A DNA stretch of 64,000 bases. Source: Sorex araneus (Eukaryota > Chordata > Mammalia > Eulipotyphla > Soricidae). The stretch spans positions 11,724,432 to 11,788,431 of the forward strand of contig NC_073307.1 of NCBI RefSeq assembly GCF_027595985.1. The letters are read 5' to 3'. Shown here one piece after another: positions 33,890-64,000 of this stretch. The notes beneath the pieces were generated by a model. It made no database searches. It saw only the letters and a list, made by a program, of their open reading frames with translations, and was not told the origin of the DNA. A program made the translations under genes and the position numbers. The number at the start of each line of letters is the position of its first letter. Position 1 is the stretch's first letter.

Positions 33890-34252
33890 AGAGCGAGCCA
33901 GCGCGCGCTCGGCCTTTCGCGTCCGGAAGCGCGGGTGGTGCCCTTGACTCGGCGGCCTTGCTTCGGCTCCTGCGCGATGCCGCGGGCCCCGGAGCGCCTC
34001 GGCCCGCAGGCGGGTGCGCGTTTGGAACGTTCTAGGCCGCAGGACCGAAGGGCCCCGGAGCGTCTCGCGAGGGCTGAAATGATCCTCACGGGCGGCTCGT
34101 GGGCCCCGGGCTGAGCCCGCGGCTCGCGCGCGGGGAGTGGACGCAGCCCGTGGCCTGGCAGGGGCGGCGCGTGGCCGGCGGCGGGACTGACGCCTCGCGG
34201 GGTGAGTGACGCCCCCGGGCGTGCGCGCGCCGCCTCGCGGGGGCCGGGGACC

Positions 34253-34382
34253 CTCCATGTGTCTTTGGGACCTGCCGCCCGTGGCAGCCTCCCTTCCTAG
34301 CCATGGAAGAGCAACCCTTGTTGATTGGCAAAGCTGGCACCGCGCCGTTGGTGCCAGGTTCTGACTTGCACGAGGGACAGGC
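34253..34382 (+). ncRNA. SNORA24: SNORA24, H/ACA box snoRNA
   Basis: An H/ACA snoRNA that guides pseudouridylation of 18S rRNA (sites U609 and U863 in human, from memory) in complex with dyskerin. Two hairpins are visible: the first closes with CCATG (34255-34259) and CATGG (34302-34306), the second with CCCTTG and CGAGGG and an inner CTGGCACC/GGTGCCAG stem. The H box AGAGCA is at 34308-34313, and ACA is at 34377-34379, three bases before the proposed end. It lies about 51 bases after the donor and 77 before the acceptor, typical spacing for an intronic snoRNA. The sequence fits SNORA24 as I remember it. Confidence 0.92.
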
Positions 34383-34603
34383 GCGCGGCGGGGGCGGCCC
34401 CGTGGGCTGCGTGTCTGCAGATCGGGCTTGTGAAGGTGGAGTTTTTAATTTTCTTGCAGGTAATTAAGTTGGAGCCCACGAGCCCTTCGTCACTGCAAAT
34501 TGAACGACTGAGGGCGGGCCGGTGACGAACGTTCCAGAAACCCGGAGACAACGCTCGGTGCAGGCCCGCGTGATTGTGGAGTGTAAGTTCAGGGTACGTG
34601 ATC

Positions 34604-34609
34604 AATAAA
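34604..34609 (+). terminator. SNHG8: SNHG8 polyadenylation signal
   Basis: AATAAA is followed by TGATGTGTGTGGG, a GT-rich downstream element. Confidence 0.75.
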
Positions 34610-34734
34610 GTGATGTGTGTGGGCCTTTTCTCGACTCCCGTTATTAAGTGGGGCAGTGGGATGTCATTGCGCGTGTCACGAAGGGGCGTGGGGGAGGGGA
34701 TCGCGGTGTGCAGGGATTTCCGTCAAGGAGGACA

Positions 34735-36069
34735 CACGGAAAAGCTGTGCGCTTTATTTATACAAATTTTCTCGTTGAACATTAGCCCCCCCCCAGAAAA
34801 ATTTTGGCTGCGATGAAAGCACATTTTACAAATTGTACTTAACAGACTGAGCGAGCTCTTGACTTGTGGATTGGAGTCGAGCTGGAGCGCTGGGGTCATC
34901 ACAAGTAATGCCGGGGGTGCCACCCTCAAAAACACAGTCACCTTGCTTGTCCTTGTTGAAGTATGATCCAAGGGCACCGGCATTTTTCGCCCTCTAGACA
35001 CGTTTCCCCTGGGCCCTTGTGTTTGTACTCCAGGCAGCTCACATCTTCAGTGTGAGTAATGCCTGATACTATATTGTACGAAATTCGCAAACCTAGGAAA
35101 AGGTTGAGGCTACTCTAGGAAGTATAAAGCACCATTAGGTAAGCACCAGTTAAGAATTTTGTGGATTTTTTTTTAAGAAAGGTGAAGATTTATTAAAATG
35201 ATTGCAGAATGAGGGAAGTGAGAAATACTCCTGCATACTGTCTTAAACTTGTAAGAGGATGGCAAATTAGTTCAGATGTCTTATATTTGGGCAAGGAATG
35301 CTTTACTACCAAAAATGTCCTGGGAGAATATCTAGTAGCTTTGGGGAAGGGGGAAATTGATGAGTGACAGTGGGCAGTACCGTTACTAGCACTGGAAGTT
35401 TTATAAAGATTCAACTTTGACCTAAGGCTAGGGCTACTATCACTGTTCTGTTGATACCAAGGTACAGGCCCATCTAATGCCTAGCACATAATTGCCTTGT
35501 CGAGCCTTCAAGTCTGGGGGGTGCCTGGGGGTCACATGCTAGACATTGCGCTGCTGCTGGAGCTCCCCTGGACTAGGTGAAACATGAATGTGCCTTAGTG
35601 GGTGGGCCCTGTATAACCCAATCAAACAATGAAACCAAGCCTCATTACCTAACAGATGGCATGGGAGTGTGAGTTGTTAAAATCATGGGGAGAATACTGA
35701 GAAAAGTTACTCTGCCAAACAGTTGACTAAAGATGAGCACAGAATACCGAGGGGAACAGGGTGAGTTAAGATGCAGAACAGCCTGAATTCCAAATTTTGC
35801 ATGAACTTTTTCTTAGGCTCCCATTATGTGATGGGCGAATGACTTACTTAGCAGATTATCTAAAATACTTGATTAAAGTGGTCTTCAACGAAAAGCAGCT
35901 CTACCTATTCTATGAAACTAATAAAAGATGAACTAGTATTACAGTGAGGTATCTGGAACCAAAAGTGTTCACATCACATTCCCAAGCAACGGAAGTACAC
36001 AATTCTTACACAATGCAGGACGTCTCTGATCCTCATCCTGAATGTCAAGGGGTTGAAGATTTCCATGGG
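34735..36069 (-). other. PRSS12: PRSS12 3' UTR (inferred extent)
   Basis: On the minus strand AATAAA occurs at 34754-34759, with a GTGTGTCC stretch beyond it, and at 35189-35194. Use of the distal site gives about 1.3 kb of 3' UTR. I see no recognised repeat in it. Confidence 0.55.
34754..34759 (-). terminator. PRSS12: Candidate distal PRSS12 polyadenylation signal
   Basis: AATAAA on the minus strand within GTATAAATAAAGC, followed by a GT-rich element. A proximal alternative is at 35189-35194. Confidence 0.5.
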
Positions 36070-63244
<27,175 letters not shown>

Positions 63245-64000
63245 CTAAGTCATGATTGCAAAGTGTTAGAAAAACCAAAACAAGCACACATGAGGTATTT
63301 TCTATACTGTAATCTGCTATTAAATATTCTATAAAATCAGCTGGGCAATAAAAGAGAAGATGAGGAGGAGGGTAGAGGAAAGGAAGAGAGACAAAGGGAG
63401 AATGTAAAGGGAGAGAGGAGGGGAGGAGGGGGAGAGGGAGGGGAGGAGAGACAAGGAGAGGAGAGAGGAGTGAGGAAGGGAGAGGGGAGGAAAAGCCAGG
63501 CATATGAGAGGAAAGGAGGGGAAGGGAGAGAGGGAGGGAGGGAAAAGAAAAGGAGGGAAGAGGAGGAGAGGGTGGGAGGGAAGGGGAGGGGAGGGGAGGG
63601 TAGAAGGAAGGGAAGGGAGAGAGTAAGGAGGGGAAGCCAGAGGGAGTGGAGCAGGAAGGATTTTTATTCTATAAAACTAAGATTTTTAGGAAGGCATAAA
63701 TAGACACAAGTGTCATTAATTATTAATTTCTGGCAGAGGAATAAAAAGAAGGCAATCAATAGGACAATTTACATCTAAGACTTCCTATTCCTTACTCATT
63801 CCCAAAGAAGGGCATAAGTCATAAAAATTGCTTTGACTTGAAAGCTGAGAAACTACGAGCAAATCGAAGTTTATCTAAGTTGTGCTAATGAAGTAATTTT
63901 GGAAGTTTTGTAATATCTTTCAACACTGATGATGAGGTGTTGTTTGATCCCGAACCCGCAATATGTCATGAGTAAAAGTATGATGGTGGCCCCAATCCAT
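63245..64000 (-). other. PRSS12 intron 7, partial
   Basis: It contains the purine tract at 63354-63660; 63670-64000 shows no recognised element. Confidence 0.65.
63354..63660 (+). repeat. Purine-only tract, GGGAGA/GGAAG-rich, about 300 bp
   Basis: Almost exclusively A and G on the plus strand with very few pyrimidines. On the PRSS12 sense strand it is a pyrimidine tract ending about 110 bases before the exon 8 acceptor. Confidence 0.95.

Larger units (their letters stand above)
33210..34560 (+). promoter_or_regulatory. CpG-rich island around the SNHG8 promoter
   Basis: CpG dinucleotides are dense at 33210-33400 and 33640-34560, in sharp contrast to the AT-rich surroundings. A 5'-truncated SINE-R at 33476-33592 separates the two parts. 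An ETS-like CCGGAAGT is at about 33863. Confidence 0.8.
33913..34630 (+). ncRNA. SNHG8: SNHG8, snoRNA host gene with two exons
   Basis: This is a short spliced non-coding gene whose intron releases SNORA24. Proposed exon 1 is 33913-34201, beginning with a TOP-like CCTTTCG; the donor is GGG|GTGAGT at 34202. The intron is 34202-34459, 258 bp, with a strong acceptor ttaattttcttgcag. Exon 2 is 34460 to about 34630, with AATAAA at 34604-34609 and a GT-rich stretch after it. The position between NDST3 and PRSS12, tail to tail with PRSS12, matches human SNHG8. Open frames in exon 1 are GC-driven and show no family I recognise, so I treat the RNA as non-coding. The transcription start and any further intron in exon 1 are inferred. 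Confidence 0.82.

Noticed and set aside
33548-34258. Open frames of 160-190 codons on both strands across the SNHG8 promoter and exon 1
   Set aside because: GC-rich DNA has few stops; the frames cross the TATA box and the proposed start, contain SINE sequence and show no recognisable domain.
63245-63503. Open frame upstream of PRSS12 exon 8 rich in Pro, Leu and Ser
   Set aside because: It is intronic pyrimidine-tract translation before a clear acceptor at 63245.

Overview
This window looks like nuclear DNA from a placental mammal, most likely a shrew (Sorex-like eulipotyphlan). Spliced exons of vertebrate genes are spread over large introns. The DNA is packed with one tRNA-headed SINE type that I associate with shrews, with shrew-type L1 3' ends, RTE-clade LINE fragments, LTR-like sequence and long purine microsatellites. 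The species call is inference; the mammalian call is secure.

Layout: positions 1-21175 (+) hold the last four coding exons of NDST3 (heparan sulfate N-deacetylase/N-sulfotransferase 3), at 5618-5788, 6945-7054, 14769-14871 and 21056-21175, with an intronic RNF146 retrocopy at 1948-4010. Positions 21626-33200 are intergenic and mostly retroelements. Positions 33210-34630 (+) are a CpG-rich promoter and a short two-exon non-coding gene that carries an H/ACA snoRNA in its intron; by sequence and synteny this is SNHG8 with SNORA24. Positions 34735-63244 (-) hold the last six exons of PRSS12 (neurotrypsin), at 63103-63244, 59717-59922, 55203-55281, 53935-54057, 37902-38182 and 36070-36377. They encode the last SRCR domain, the activation site and the complete trypsin-like domain; the signal peptide, kringle and first SRCR domains lie beyond the right edge. 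The order NDST3 - SNHG8 - PRSS12 matches what I know of human 4q26. The genes are neighbours, not an operon: NDST3 acts on heparan sulfate in the Golgi, PRSS12 is a secreted synaptic protease, and SNORA24 guides rRNA pseudouridylation.

Mobile elements: two SINE types share one tRNA-derived head. SINE-A (about 170 bp) ends in an A-rich tail, as expected for L1 mobilisation. SINE-R (about 245 bp) ends in a block that matches the 3' end of an RTE-clade LINE also present here (1-535 and 2763-2863) and finishes in short GACAGT- or GAT-like repeats. One head joined to the tails of two different LINE clades, with both LINE partners in the same window, is the most interesting biology I can see. Many insertions have readable target-site duplications, which allow nested events to be ordered. 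There is no prokaryotic system, CRISPR array or phage here.
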